Below, piece by piece: positions 55,984-64,000 of a DNA stretch of 64,000 bases (position 1 is its first letter; each line of letters begins with the position of its first letter). Location: the NCBI RefSeq assembly GCF_029143285.1, contig NZ_JAPDSH010000001.1, positions 492,866 to 556,865 of the forward strand. Direction: 5' to 3'. The DNA comes from Vagococcus proximus. Its GTDB lineage: Bacteria > Bacillota > Bacilli > Lactobacillales > Vagococcaceae. The notes under the pieces are model-generated. The model was not told where the DNA came from. It ran no database searches and saw nothing but the letters and a program-made list of their open reading frames with translations. Both the position numbers and the translations under genes were made by a program.

Positions 55984-57339
55984 CTACTCCATTCCGTATG
56001 CAATGTGATACGTGTTAAGTAATTGTGCTACGTGAACATTTTCAGATAAACTGCTTCCACCGACTGCTCCACATCCAAGTGTTAATGATGGTTTCAGTTT
56101 TGTTGTGCTTCCGATAGCGCCAAGAGCAGCCAAACTATTAATGATAATACGTGATGCAGGGATACATACACCAAACTCACGCACTAATTGGTCATTTGTT
56201 GTATGTAGAACCGCTGTGTGACCAATTCCCTCATTCTCTAATAGGGCACGACAGGTTGCGACACCTTCTGTAAAATCCTCAACGGTATACATCGCTAAAA
56301 TTGGAGTTAATTTTTCACGAGAATACGGATTTTCTTTACTGATAGCTGTTTGTGGTGAGACGAGTACAGTTGTTTCTTTAGGTACAACGATATCGCTTAA
56401 TGCTGCGACATCGAAGGCTGTTTGACCAACAATTTGTGGGTTCATTGAGCCGTTTTCACGCATAATATATTTACTAATTTTACTAGCTTCTTCTTCTGAC
56501 AAGAAGTAGGCATTTTCTTCTTTAAGTGCTGCAATAACCTCATCTTTAATTTCTTTTTCAATCACCAAAGCTTGTTCTGATGCACAGATTGTACCGTTAT
56601 CAAAAGTTTTACTTGAAATAATTTGGCTAACTGATTTCTCAATATCCGCTGATTTTTCAATTAAGACAGGTGTATTCCCAGGTCCAACCCCAATGGCTGG
56701 ATTTCCTGATGAGTAAGCTGCCCGAACCATTGCTTCGCCACCTGTTGCTAAGATAAGAGCCGTTTTATTGTGTGCCATTAAAGCTTGAGTTGCTTCTAGT
56801 GTAGGCGTTGGTAAAACTTGTACAAGATTCGCTGGAGCTCCTACAGTTGCAGCTGCTTCATTAATCAAACGAGCAGTTTCTTGAATAGCATGTAAGGCTC
56901 TAGGATGTGGCGATAGGATAATAGCATTACGTGTTTTAAGGGCTAATAATGCTTTAAAAATTGTTGTTGAAGTTGGATTAGTTGAAGGGATTAAACCTGC
57001 TACTATACCCATTGGGACAGCTACTTTCATTACTCTGTCTTCTTTGTTTTCTTCTAAAATCCCTACGGTTGGGATATCTTTAATACTTTCATAAACTTCT
57101 TCACTTGCGAATAAGTTCTTGATAACTTTGTCTGATACTTTACCAAAACCAGTTTCTTCGTGAGCTAATTTTGCTAAATATTCAGCTTGACCACTTAAAA
57201 TCTCCGATACCTTTTTAATAATTAAGTCAACAGCTTGCTGTTCGTATGTTGCATATACAGCTTGGGCCTCGTGTGCTTGATTGACTAATACTTCTACCTC
57301 GTTTAAAGAGCGTTGGATTTTATCGTGTTGTTCTGTCAT
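55984..57339 (-). CDS. CoA-acylating aldehyde dehydrogenase (second EutE-like copy)
   Basis: This 451-residue enzyme is homologous to EutE, with NAD-binding GLIPSTNPTSTTIFKALLAL and catalytic Cys252 in DNGTICASEQ, so acetaldehyde or a related aldehyde to acyl-CoA is the likely reaction. It lacks the C-terminal extension of the eut copy. ATG at 57339 follows AAGGAGGAG; the upstream 41 codons are promoter DNA. A Rex-like operator and a cre-like site lie in its control region, and an AraC-type regulator is divergent. It is not near shell genes, so it probably acts in the cytosol. Confidence 0.9.
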   Translation of the reverse strand: MTEQHDKIQRSLNEVEVLVNQAHEAQAVYATYEQQAVDLIIKKVSEILSGQAEYLAKLAHEETGFGKVSDKVIKNLFASEEVYESIKDIPTVGILEENKEDRVMKVAVPMGIVAGLIPSTNPTSTTIFKALLALKTRNAIILSPHPRALHAIQETARLINEAAATVGAPANLVQVLPTPTLEATQALMAHNKTALILATGGEAMVRAAYSSGNPAIGVGPGNTPVLIEKSADIEKSVSQIISSKTFDNGTICASEQALVIEKEIKDEVIAALKEENAYFLSEEEASKISKYIMRENGSMNPQIVGQTAFDVAALSDIVVPKETTVLVSPQTAISKENPYSREKLTPILAMYTVEDFTEGVATCRALLENEGIGHTAVLHTTNDQLVREFGVCIPASRIIINSLAALGAIGSTTKLKPSLTLGCGAVGGSSLSENVHVAQLLNTYHIAYGME

Positions 57340-57380
57340 GTCTATCTCCTCCTTATTGATTACACCCTTATCATAACGCG

Positions 57381-57395
57381 GTGTAAGCGATTTCT
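57381..57395 (+). promoter_or_regulatory. cre-like site in the aldehyde dehydrogenase leader
   Basis: GTGTAAGCGATTTCT matches WTGNAANCGNWNNCW at every position but the first. It lies about 45 bases upstream of the start codon, downstream of the promoter. Confidence 0.5.
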
Positions 57396-57424
57396 TTAGG
57401 ACGATTTTAAGATGCTTTTGGATT

Positions 57425-57455
57425 ATTATAGACAAGTTTGTTATCTTTATAACAA
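57425..57455 (-). promoter_or_regulatory. Promoter with Rex-like operator before the aldehyde dehydrogenase gene
   Basis: TTGTTATCTTTATAACAA (57438-57455) is a perfect TTGTTAT-4-ATAACAA dyad close to the Rex consensus TTGTTAANNNNTTAACAA. It sits over the spacer/-35 of a promoter whose -10 on the minus strand is TATAAT (57430-57425). Rex is an NADH/NAD-responsive repressor of fermentation genes. Confidence 0.55.
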
Positions 57456-57565
57456 GCGCCACATCAGGGTTTAGAACAGTTATATTTGTTTTATCTTTAA
57501 TAAAAGTATGTTATACTTTAACTGTAATGTAAGCATTTTCTAAGACTACCCAAGGAGGGGTTATT

Positions 57566-58345
57566 ATGTGTCACGTACTTATAGCAACACCCATTGATAC
57601 TGACCGCCAATTTATTAAAAAGATTATTAGACGTGATTTTTTTAATATCAGTCTCTTACCTGATGCCTATACAACTGAGGATGTATTAAATAGTGCCGAT
57701 TCCCATGTCATTGATCTTTTGATTTTGGATATTAGTGGGACAATGCCAAATGCTTTTGAATGTAAAACGCAAGTGATTGAGAAATTTCCTAACGTCAAAA
57801 CCATTTTGATTGATCAAACAGAAGACTATCATCATCTTCATAAATCTCTACGCTGCGCTGCTATTGATTATCTTGTCAGTCCTCTTGATGAATCAGAGTG
57901 TCAGCAGGCCATTCATAGGAGTATTTTATCCCTTAATCAAATTTCATTACTATATGTAGAAACAAATAAAAAAATAACAGATAATAAGAGCGAGCAGACT
58001 AAACAAATGATTCAATACATTCATGTCAATTATCAAGAAGCAATTTCTTTAGACACATTAGCGGCGTTTACCCATTTACACCGAAATTATGTTAGCCGTT
58101 TGTTTAAAGAAGCGTCAGGTATGACATTTACAGACTATTTAAATCAATACCGTATAGAGCAAGCTAAGTTATTATTATCAACGACTCAAAATTCTATTGC
58201 GCAGGTTGCTGAAAGTGTCGGCTATTTAGATCCAGCCTACTTTAGCCGTCTATTTAAAAAAATAACAGGTCTAACACCTAACCAATTTAGACAAGACTAT
58301 CCCGGTGTGTATACGCCAGGTGACATTACTTTTGCTTTAAGTTAA
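57566..58345 (+). CDS. AraC-type regulator with degenerate receiver-like domain
   Basis: This 259-residue protein has an N-terminal receiver-like domain (1-120) and a C-terminal AraC DNA-binding domain (about 150-250; LDTLAAFTHLHRNYVSRLFKEASG and IAQVAESVGYLDPAYFSRLFKKITG). The acceptor-like Asp is in LILDISG, but the usual N-terminal acidic pair is reduced (TPIDTD) and the conserved Lys is Ser (LVSPLDE), so normal phosphorylation is doubtful. It is divergent from the aldehyde dehydrogenase gene, its probable target. No partner kinase is adjacent. Confidence 0.85.
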   Translation: MCHVLIATPIDTDRQFIKKIIRRDFFNISLLPDAYTTEDVLNSADSHVIDLLILDISGTMPNAFECKTQVIEKFPNVKTILIDQTEDYHHLHKSLRCAAIDYLVSPLDESECQQAIHRSILSLNQISLLYVETNKKITDNKSEQTKQMIQYIHVNYQEAISLDTLAAFTHLHRNYVSRLFKEASGMTFTDYLNQYRIEQAKLLLSTTQNSIAQVAESVGYLDPAYFSRLFKKITGLTPNQFRQDYPGVYTPGDITFALS

Positions 58346-58400
58346 TAATGAATAAAAAGGTTATGCAAATTTAATTGCATAACCTTTTTATTCATTATTA
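58343..58400. terminator. Long perfect-stem bidirectional terminator
   Basis: Two 26-base arms (58343-58368 and 58375-58400) are perfectly complementary around ATTTAA. It begins at the stop codon of the AraC-type gene. Confidence 0.88.
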
Positions 58401-58431
58401 TTTTTAGTTTACATAACATAATTATCGTAAA

Positions 58432-58740
58432 TTATTTTTTATTCACACTAATCAAACACCAAGTGGTCACTAAGAAAATACTAGCTATCGCTATTGCAAT
58501 TCCCCATTCTGTTGGTTTAAAAAGCATGATGACACAAGATAGTGATGATACAAAGCATACTAGTGCGGTTTTCTTTCCAATATTTCTCTCTTCACTCTTT
58601 CTTTTTTCTTGTGGGCTAGCAGTATTATAGCCTGCAATTAAATTGAACCATTTTCCTCGATAGAATTGAATACCACAGATAAGAAATAAACTAATAAGCG
58701 GTATCATGATAAGTAACGATATTAATGTCTCTGTTGACAT
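58432..58740 (-). CDS. DUF3784-like small membrane protein
   Basis: This 102-residue protein has three hydrophobic segments. The segment QFYRGKWFNLIAGYNT, with SPQEKRK after it, is the typical DUF3784 signature. Function unknown. It follows the AAA ATPase gene by 15 bases on the same strand, likely in one operon. Confidence 0.8.
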   Translation of the reverse strand: MSTETLISLLIMIPLISLFLICGIQFYRGKWFNLIAGYNTASPQEKRKSEERNIGKKTALVCFVSSLSCVIMLFKPTEWGIAIAIASIFLVTTWCLISVNKK

Positions 58741-58755
58741 GTTATTTCCTTCTTT

Positions 58756-59568
58756 CTAACGTTTAAACTGATTACTCATTTGGTTAAAAAAATCATAGTA
58801 TTCTTTAATGGCGGGCAGTTTGGTCCATTTGGATGGTTGCATGCCGGGTAAGTCCAGATTATAAATTGTTCCCTCTAATTTACCTAATAAAAACGGTGAA
58901 TGAGTCGCAATCACAAACTGACAATTTAAAAAGCGTGTGTGGTAGGTTATGATATCGGCTAAAATAAGCTGATTTTTTGGTGATAAAGACACTTCAGGTT
59001 CGTCTAAAAAATAAATGCCATCAGGAATTAAATAATCTTCAAAAATCTGCATGGCTGTCTGTCCGTTAGAATATTTTTCTTGTGCGAATATTATTTTTTC
59101 AATATCCCGGTCTGTTTTTACTTTAGATTGTTTAGCCATAACTTGCTTTTTAGACAGCCCTACACGTTTTCTTTCGTAGCGGTACCCTTCCCTTAGAACT
59201 TCCTCTTGTTGGATTTTTTTGACTTCGTATAAGACATCTTCACTTTTTAAATAATAGCTATTTTCAGGTACACGTTTTGTCCATCCTGTCTCTTCATCAT
59301 CTTCAAAGGTAATGGTTAATCGGTTTAAATACTGCTCATAATAGTCTTTTTTACCAAATAGTCGTGGTTTCTCCGCACCTTTAATGTCTAACTTGTCGGC
59401 TAATAAATTCAGTAAGGTAGATTTTCCGGATCCGTTATTCCCATAAAATAAGGTGATGCTATCGAAAACAATCGTCTCTCCCAATTGTGAACGTAAACTG
59501 TTATAAGGATAGATATTAGGGTTATCTACATCTTCTACTGGTAATTGGCAGCTTCTAATATAACGCAT
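58756..59568 (-). CDS. AAA-family ATPase (AAA_21/RecF-like)
   Basis: This 270-residue cytosolic ATPase has Walker A YGNNGSGKSTLLN, signature-like YSNGQTAMQ, Walker B GIYFLDEPEVSLSP and switch VIATHSPFLL. It is of the stand-alone ABC/SMC-like type, not a transporter subunit. It follows the GNAT gene by 12 bases. Some relatives act in phage defence or DNA metabolism, but no partner nuclease is adjacent, so I give no function. Confidence 0.82.
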   Translation of the reverse strand: MRYIRSCQLPVEDVDNPNIYPYNSLRSQLGETIVFDSITLFYGNNGSGKSTLLNLLADKLDIKGAEKPRLFGKKDYYEQYLNRLTITFEDDEETGWTKRVPENSYYLKSEDVLYEVKKIQQEEVLREGYRYERKRVGLSKKQVMAKQSKVKTDRDIEKIIFAQEKYSNGQTAMQIFEDYLIPDGIYFLDEPEVSLSPKNQLILADIITYHTRFLNCQFVIATHSPFLLGKLEGTIYNLDLPGMQPSKWTKLPAIKEYYDFFNQMSNQFKR

Positions 59569-59580
59569 AGAATCACTCCT

Positions 59581-60150
59581 CTACTTCATACTTAGCTTAT
59601 CGTAATCATCTTTAGTCATACCATAGTAAGCCACTTCTAATGACTTAGTTTGATATTTTTCAGGACTGATATAGTTTTTACCCCAATAACTCATCCCGAT
59701 TTTTGCCATCACCCGACCTGAGTTTGGATTATCTACGTGATGTTTTGCTTCTATTTTGATTAACCCTAATTCTTCAAAGGCTAATTTTACAAGCGGACGA
59801 GCTACTTCAGCAACAATACCTTGACCCCAGTAATCTTCTGAGATTGCCCAACCAAATTCAGTTGAATCAGCTGTCATAGCCATCATATCTATCGTGCCAA
59901 TCATTTTATTGTTTTTTTTAAGTTCAATTGCCCATTTAGTAAGTTGGTCAGGTATAAAGAAATTGGCGATCGCTTCTTCTGATTCTCTAAGTGTTTGATG
60001 AGGTTCAAATGTGGTATATTTCGCTACATTAGGGTTAGAACAATACTCAAACATATCCTGACTGTCTGCAAGTGTAAGTGTTCTTAGGATGCACCGCTCT
60101 GTTTCGATTATTTCATTTTCTGCTAATAGTAAAGCACGACTTTTTGTCAT
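59581..60150 (-). CDS. GNAT-family N-acetyltransferase (RimJ/RimL type)
   Basis: This 189-residue acetyl-CoA-dependent transferase has the RimL-like start TERCILRTLTLADSQDMFEY, the AcCoA-binding region around DYWGQGIVAEVARPLVKLAF and the end NSGRVMAKIGM. The acceptor is unknown. It is first in the run GNAT-ATPase-DUF3784. Confidence 0.88.
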   Translation of the reverse strand: MTKSRALLLAENEIIETERCILRTLTLADSQDMFEYCSNPNVAKYTTFEPHQTLRESEEAIANFFIPDQLTKWAIELKKNNKMIGTIDMMAMTADSTEFGWAISEDYWGQGIVAEVARPLVKLAFEELGLIKIEAKHHVDNPNSGRVMAKIGMSYWGKNYISPEKYQTKSLEVAYYGMTKDDYDKLSMK

Positions 60151-60338
60151 GGTGATGACCTCTTTTCACGAATTGTTATGTTCTTATTATATCACTTATC
60201 GAATAAAATATTGACTTTCATTTTAGGGTTAGCTAAGATTAACCAGTTAAGTATATTACTGTTCGTTTAACGAAAGGACATAAAAGCGTTACTCTTTAGG
60301 AGCTTAATATAAATAACACTAATTTTGGAGGAAATAAT

Positions 60339-60665
60339 ATGAAAATAGCATTACTACTCAGTGTTTCAATCTTGACTGAAGTTGCAGCAAGTTCATCTTT
60401 AAAATTAACTGATGGCTTCAAAAAAATTAAGCCTAGTATTTTTGTGATTGCGTGCTACTGTCTTTCTTTTTATTGCTTGTCGCTTGTATTAAAAGTATTC
60501 CCAATCGGAAATGCTTATGCCATTTGGGGTGGCTTAGGAACGGTTTTTACCTGTTTGATTGGTGTTTTTTATTACAAAGAAAATATGACTAAGCAAAAAC
60601 TATTAGGAATCTCATTAATTATATTAGGTGTTATTGTTCTTAATTTATGGGGAGGTGCTCACTAA
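60339..60665 (+). CDS. SMR-family efflux protein, subunit 1
   Basis: This 108-residue protein has four helices with the SMR membrane-embedded Glu in SILTEVAASSSLKLTDG and the motif GNAYAIWGGLGTV. It forms a paired heterodimer with the next gene, overlapping by one base, like EbrAB or YkkCD. Substrate may be cationic drugs or guanidinium-like metabolites; no guanidine riboswitch is visible upstream. Confidence 0.9.
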   Translation: MKIALLLSVSILTEVAASSSLKLTDGFKKIKPSIFVIACYCLSFYCLSLVLKVFPIGNAYAIWGGLGTVFTCLIGVFYYKENMTKQKLLGISLIILGVIVLNLWGGAH

Positions 60666-60991
60666 TGCGTGGTTATCTTTATTTATCAGGGTCTATTATT
60701 TTAGAAGTATTCGCTACAACCATGTTAAAAGTATCGGATGGTTTCAGCGTGCTGCTACCTAGTCTGTTACTAGTAATAGGTTATATGGGGTCATTTTACT
60801 GCCTGTCGTTATGTTTAAATTATTTGCCACTTAGTTTAGCTTATGCCATTTGGACAGGCTTAGGGACAGTTTTAACCGCTATTATTGGTATTACCTTGTG
60901 GCATGACCCATTTAATACGTTCACATTTATTGGCTTTACTTTAATTATTAGTGGTGTTGTCTTATTGAACTTAAGTTCTGAAGGACATTAA
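60665..60991 (+). CDS. SMR-family efflux protein, subunit 2
   Basis: This 108-residue partner has the Glu in SIILEVFATTMLKVSDG and SLAYAIWTGLGTV. Its ATG overlaps the stop of subunit 1 (TAATG). The pair is expected to insert in opposite orientations to form the exporter. A terminator follows. Confidence 0.9.
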   Translation: MRGYLYLSGSIILEVFATTMLKVSDGFSVLLPSLLLVIGYMGSFYCLSLCLNYLPLSLAYAIWTGLGTVLTAIIGITLWHDPFNTFTFIGFTLIISGVVLLNLSSEGH

Positions 60992-61028
60992 AAAAAGGAA
61001 GACCTTCTTTAGGAGGTCTTCCTTTTTT
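60991..61028. terminator. Terminator after SMR pair
   Basis: AAAAAAGGAAGACCT and AGGTCTTCCTTTTTT form a 15-bp stem; it also ends the converging small gene. Confidence 0.88.
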
Positions 61029-61242
61029 ATAGTGATACGAGTTTGATTAAGTCAGCTACTTCTCTTTTACTGGGCATTCTCTCTAATGAACCCTCATCTA
61101 CCGCTGCTACAAACAATTTCTGTAACTGTTCTTGTAAGTCTTCTTGCGACAGGTTTTCTTTTGTAAGCAAACGTGCCTCAGTAATAATGTCTTGATGACC
61201 TAATACTGTTTTCTTTTTTCTAAAAAAATGACTAATCCCCAT
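61027..61242 (-). CDS. Small unrecognised protein, 71 residues
   Basis: This is a charged, helical, cytosolic protein (FFRKKKTVLGHQDIITEARL, then LSQEDLQEQLQKLFVA). It has a good AGGAGG ribosome site. Function is unknown; it lies 49 bases after the anti-sigma gene on the same strand. Confidence 0.65.
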   Translation of the reverse strand: MGISHFFRKKKTVLGHQDIITEARLLTKENLSQEDLQEQLQKLFVAAVDEGSLERMPSKREVADLIKLVSL

Positions 61243-61291
61243 ATCGGCCTCCTAAAAAGTTTTCCTTAAAAGGAGTATAACATATTAGGTA

Positions 61292-62674
61292 TTATTTGAA
61301 AGGCACTTCTATTCCTCCGATTGTAACAGATGCCACATCTTCAAGTTCAAAGTAAGTTAACTCCGACATAAAATGATCTGATTTTTTAGTCATGTCGCTT
61401 GGTTCAAAACTCACTTCTTTATGACTACCATTTTTTAATTCAATATCTGCTTTAATCGTTTTATCAAGACGTTTATCAAGGGTGTAGTCGAATGATAAAC
61501 CTAAAGGAGATAAACTAATATTTTTTAATTCAATTCCTTCATTTTTTAGTGAAATATCTTCAAGCTCTTTGCTTACAAGGTACGTTGGTTCTGCTAATTT
61601 AATCGCCCAATTTCCTTTAACATAATCTTTCATAGTCGAACCTGTTAGTTCTAAGGAGTAATCTTTTAAGTCCTTGTTTCCTATATTGAATATAAAGTGT
61701 TCGTAATCAGTTCGACCACTTTCGTTATTATGTGTTCCTTCATCAACCTGGAAGCTAGCAACATATCCGAGAGTTTTTCCATCCTGTTTAGACTTTACTA
61801 TCGGATAAAATCCATCATGATTGACGTCATTAGGTCTTTTAATTAGCATGTGTAATAAGCCATCTTCCAGGGTCATGTTTTCTAGTGTAATATCTTGTTC
61901 GGTTGATAATACTTCATTTATTACACCAGGTTTAAGAACCCGCTTGTTTAATTCGTCCCAATCGAGCCCTAATTTATCTAATTCCACATCATTAGCCCCA
62001 CCACCAGAGTTAGTATTATCAATCCACTTAGCCTCTTTTGGCATTAATTTTTTTAAATCACCCTCGTATATTTCGTCGAATTTTTCTTCATGACTTATAA
62101 AAGAATTCAGCTTAAATCCTAGTGGTTTTGTAGTATCCTCCATAGTAATGGCACGTGTTACTAATGTAGCTGTTTTCGTCTTAGGATTATAATCGACCAC
62201 TTGAGTGTTTCCACCGCTTAACATTTCCCACCGTTGAATACGTGTGTCCTTTGCTAAACGATCCTCTTCTAAATCTGTTAATTCACTGACAAAATAAGTC
62301 CTATTTTCGTCTTTAAAGCTTGTTTTAGCTTTTAATCTAAGTCCTTTATCAACGACCTCTTCATTTAGTTTATCGGATTTTAAAAGTAATTTTTGTGAGT
62401 CTGTTCCAAATGATTTCATATAAGCTATTTTGATGTTATCACGTTGGCTAAATGCGGATAATAGTATAACACTAGCTGCTGCTGTTACGATAATTGCTGC
62501 TTTTTTCTTTTTGAATGGGATCACTTTCTTTTCCTCCGATTGTTTTACTTTTATTTTTTGCGCTAATTCTTTTTGTTCAGTCTCTCCAAACGGCTCCTCT
62601 AAATAATTTAAAAAGTCATCAAGCTGTTCATCTGTTAAGTGTTCCAACGGTTCTTTTTTATATTTTTTAACCAT
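61292..62674 (-). CDS. Membrane-anchored anti-sigma factor-like protein (DUF4179 type)
   Basis: This 460-residue protein has a cytosolic N-terminus (1-58; EHLTDEQLDDFLNYLEE) likely to bind sigma, one membrane segment (about 58-78; AAIIVTAAASVILLSAF), and a large extracellular part with repeated beta domains. It overlaps the sigma-factor gene by eight bases, as expected for a sigma/anti-sigma pair. The signal sensed is unknown. Confidence 0.85.
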   Translation of the reverse strand: MVKKYKKEPLEHLTDEQLDDFLNYLEEPFGETEQKELAQKIKVKQSEEKKVIPFKKKKAAIIVTAAASVILLSAFSQRDNIKIAYMKSFGTDSQKLLLKSDKLNEEVVDKGLRLKAKTSFKDENRTYFVSELTDLEEDRLAKDTRIQRWEMLSGGNTQVVDYNPKTKTATLVTRAITMEDTTKPLGFKLNSFISHEEKFDEIYEGDLKKLMPKEAKWIDNTNSGGGANDVELDKLGLDWDELNKRVLKPGVINEVLSTEQDITLENMTLEDGLLHMLIKRPNDVNHDGFYPIVKSKQDGKTLGYVASFQVDEGTHNNESGRTDYEHFIFNIGNKDLKDYSLELTGSTMKDYVKGNWAIKLAEPTYLVSKELEDISLKNEGIELKNISLSPLGLSFDYTLDKRLDKTIKADIELKNGSHKEVSFEPSDMTKKSDHFMSELTYFELEDVASVTIGGIEVPFK

Positions 62675-63236
62675 GTCCTGTCACCTCGTTTATAAATGTT
62701 GTGTAGTCCAATTCTTTTTTTATCTTTTGTTTCCCTCTGTAAAGTCTGTTATCAACTTCTTTAGCACTCAAGTTTAGTTCTTTTTGAATGTCTGCTGGTT
62801 TCATATCACAAAAGAAACGTTTGATAATAACGGATCGTGTGGGTTCTTCTAAGGTCATTACCACTCGGTATAATTCTTGCCAATCTAAATCATTCATCTC
62901 TTCAGCTGTAACCATATCTGAAAAAATAGAATCATCTGTCGCCTCTTCCTTTTTACGTTTGCGACTTGTCAGAAGATTGATTGCCATACTTTTTGTCATA
63001 ACTGCCAAATAAGTCTTAATCGTACCCCTTACAGGGTCATAACTTTTAGGGTTACACCAGAGTCTTACAAACACATCACTAACAAGCTCTTCAATGTCTT
63101 CTTTTGCTTGTGGTTGTGTGGGTGTTAAGACCGAAGCTGCCACCGCCCAAAGTAATTTAGAATAATCAGTTACCACCTGATCGAACACCTCTTCATCACG
63201 GTTTAATAGTCCTGTATAAACTTCTTCATTTGTCAT
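62667..63236 (-). CDS. ECF-type sigma-70 factor
   Basis: This 189-residue sigma factor has region 2 (about 10-85; LLWAVAASVLTP and DVFVRLWCNPKSYDP) and region 4 (about 125-180; LEEPTRSVIIKRFFCDMKPADIQ). It would direct an extracytoplasmic stress regulon under control of the anti-sigma factor encoded next. It has a GGAGG ribosome site. Confidence 0.9.
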   Translation of the reverse strand: MTNEEVYTGLLNRDEEVFDQVVTDYSKLLWAVAASVLTPTQPQAKEDIEELVSDVFVRLWCNPKSYDPVRGTIKTYLAVMTKSMAINLLTSRKRKKEEATDDSIFSDMVTAEEMNDLDWQELYRVVMTLEEPTRSVIIKRFFCDMKPADIQKELNLSAKEVDNRLYRGKQKIKKELDYTTFINEVTGHG

Positions 63237-63404
63237 TTAATTGCACCTCCTAACGTCTTGTTCGCTAATATTACAATCGGAATTTGAGAATTCCTCACAT
63301 TTCGAATATTTATCATGCATAATTGTGTTCTGTTTATAAAAAAATACTCACTGGTCACATTTTACATGACTGGTGAGTATTTTTTGAAGTTACTTTCATA
63401 ACAT

Positions 63405-63848
63405 TTATTTTTTAGTGAATCCAACATTTTCAAGACTTTTGCCTAAATTATCTAGAGAGAGAGTCCCGTCTTCATTCGCGCTTACTGAATATAATAACAA
63501 TAGAGAATCAGGTTCAACCTCTTTTATTGTTACTATTAATGTTTCAGTCGCTTTCATATCTTCAAACTCTAACGTTTCATTCACTCCATCCATCTCTTTG
63601 TATATCTCTATATTATCTTCTAAATTACTTTTGATTTCTTTTTTTGTGCTCCCCATTTTTTTATAATCATAAGTATTTTTTGCTATAGTTTTTGTCACAT
63701 TTTTATTTTCATCATATTTAACTGTTAGTTTTAGATTGACACCATTATTTTTTAGAGAATAATTGACCTGTCCTGGCTCACTTGTATGAGTGCAACCACT
63801 TATAACAAGTCCTACACCAATTAAAAATATACTTACTAATTTTTTCAT
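63405..63848 (-). CDS. DUF1307/YehR-like lipoprotein
   Basis: This 147-residue lipoprotein has lipobox ISGC (Cys19). The mature part (LKLTVKYDENKNVTKTIAKN) fits the DUF1307/YehR family of secreted lipoproteins of unknown function. It ends about 170 bases before the sigma-factor gene, with a small hairpin near 63340-63385 that may be its terminator. Confidence 0.75.
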   Translation of the reverse strand: MKKLVSIFLIGVGLVISGCTHTSEPGQVNYSLKNNGVNLKLTVKYDENKNVTKTIAKNTYDYKKMGSTKKEIKSNLEDNIEIYKEMDGVNETLEFEDMKATETLIVTIKEVEPDSLLLLYSVSANEDGTLSLDNLGKSLENVGFTKK

Positions 63849-64000
63849 ATTTTTCCCCCGATAAAGTTTAATTACTATAGTTACTATACAATAGTACTCC
63901 TTAATTTTTTTATTTAATTTTATTTTATTAAATAAAAAAGAAAAAATAGTTGTTTAATAAAATTGATTATAAAAAACTGCACGGAATAAATTCTGTCTCT

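Noticed and set aside
58756..60150. AAA ATPase with GNAT and DUF3784 genes as a phage-defence operon
   Set aside because: No nuclease, reverse transcriptase or other effector is adjacent and the ATPase alone is not diagnostic.

Overview
The window looks like chromosomal DNA of a low-GC Gram-positive bacterium of the order Lactobacillales. The best fit is the Enterococcaceae (Enterococcus or Vagococcus type). This is inferred from AT-rich DNA with strong AGGAGG ribosome sites, ParE/ParC, PflB/PflA, PpaC, ECF transporters, DUF4767-type lipoproteins, and an ethanolamine locus controlled by an EutV/EutW two-component system. No rRNA, tRNA, CRISPR array, intact insertion sequence or phage gene was seen.

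Layout. 1-2718: end of a mutarotase-like gene, alanine dehydrogenase and PlsY. 2958-4301: an APC permease. 4332-8400: a cobalamin-riboswitch operon encoding an ECF transporter (EcfT, fused EcfA1-A2, S component) plus a transcobalamin-like DUF4430 lipoprotein. 8405-29004: a large ethanolamine-utilisation (eut) microcompartment locus. 29026-39203: an SDR protein, parE-parC, small genes and pflB-pflA. 39437-42948: two tandem secreted solenoid-like paralogues. 43282-49484: LysR regulator, PpaC, a pseudouridine synthase, an acyltransferase and a CNNM/CorC transporter. 49833-54287: a small secreted peptide with a decayed tandem copy upstream, three ABC permeases, an ATPase, an accessory protein and a possible bacteriocin-immunity protein. 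54618-64000: lipoproteins, a second acylating aldehyde dehydrogenase with a divergent AraC-type regulator, a paired SMR exporter, and an ECF sigma/anti-sigma pair.

The eut locus reads as a full pathway: EutH imports ethanolamine; EutBC splits it with adenosylcobalamin; a PduO-type adenosyltransferase makes and EutA reactivates the cofactor; EutE, EutG and PduL process acetaldehyde; and seven shell proteins (PduT-like, two EutS, EutL, EutK-like, EutM, EutN) form the compartment. The neighbouring riboswitch-ECF operon plausibly supplies the B12. Control is layered. EutV antiterminator sites (paired hairpins whose six-base loops have A at position 1 and G at position 4) lie before the oxidoreductase gene and eutA, and a closely related site lies before eutG. 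An AdoCbl-riboswitch RNA resembling EutX/Rli55 precedes eutG, and cre-like sites lie at the promoters.

Three parts do not fit a textbook eut locus. A PduS/PduT electron-transfer pair is transcribed divergently from the locus. An Old-Yellow-Enzyme homologue and a homocysteine-methyltransferase homologue form the first two genes of the EutV-controlled operon. There are two EutS paralogues. Together with the secreted-peptide/ABC cluster, these are the best candidates for undescribed biology here.
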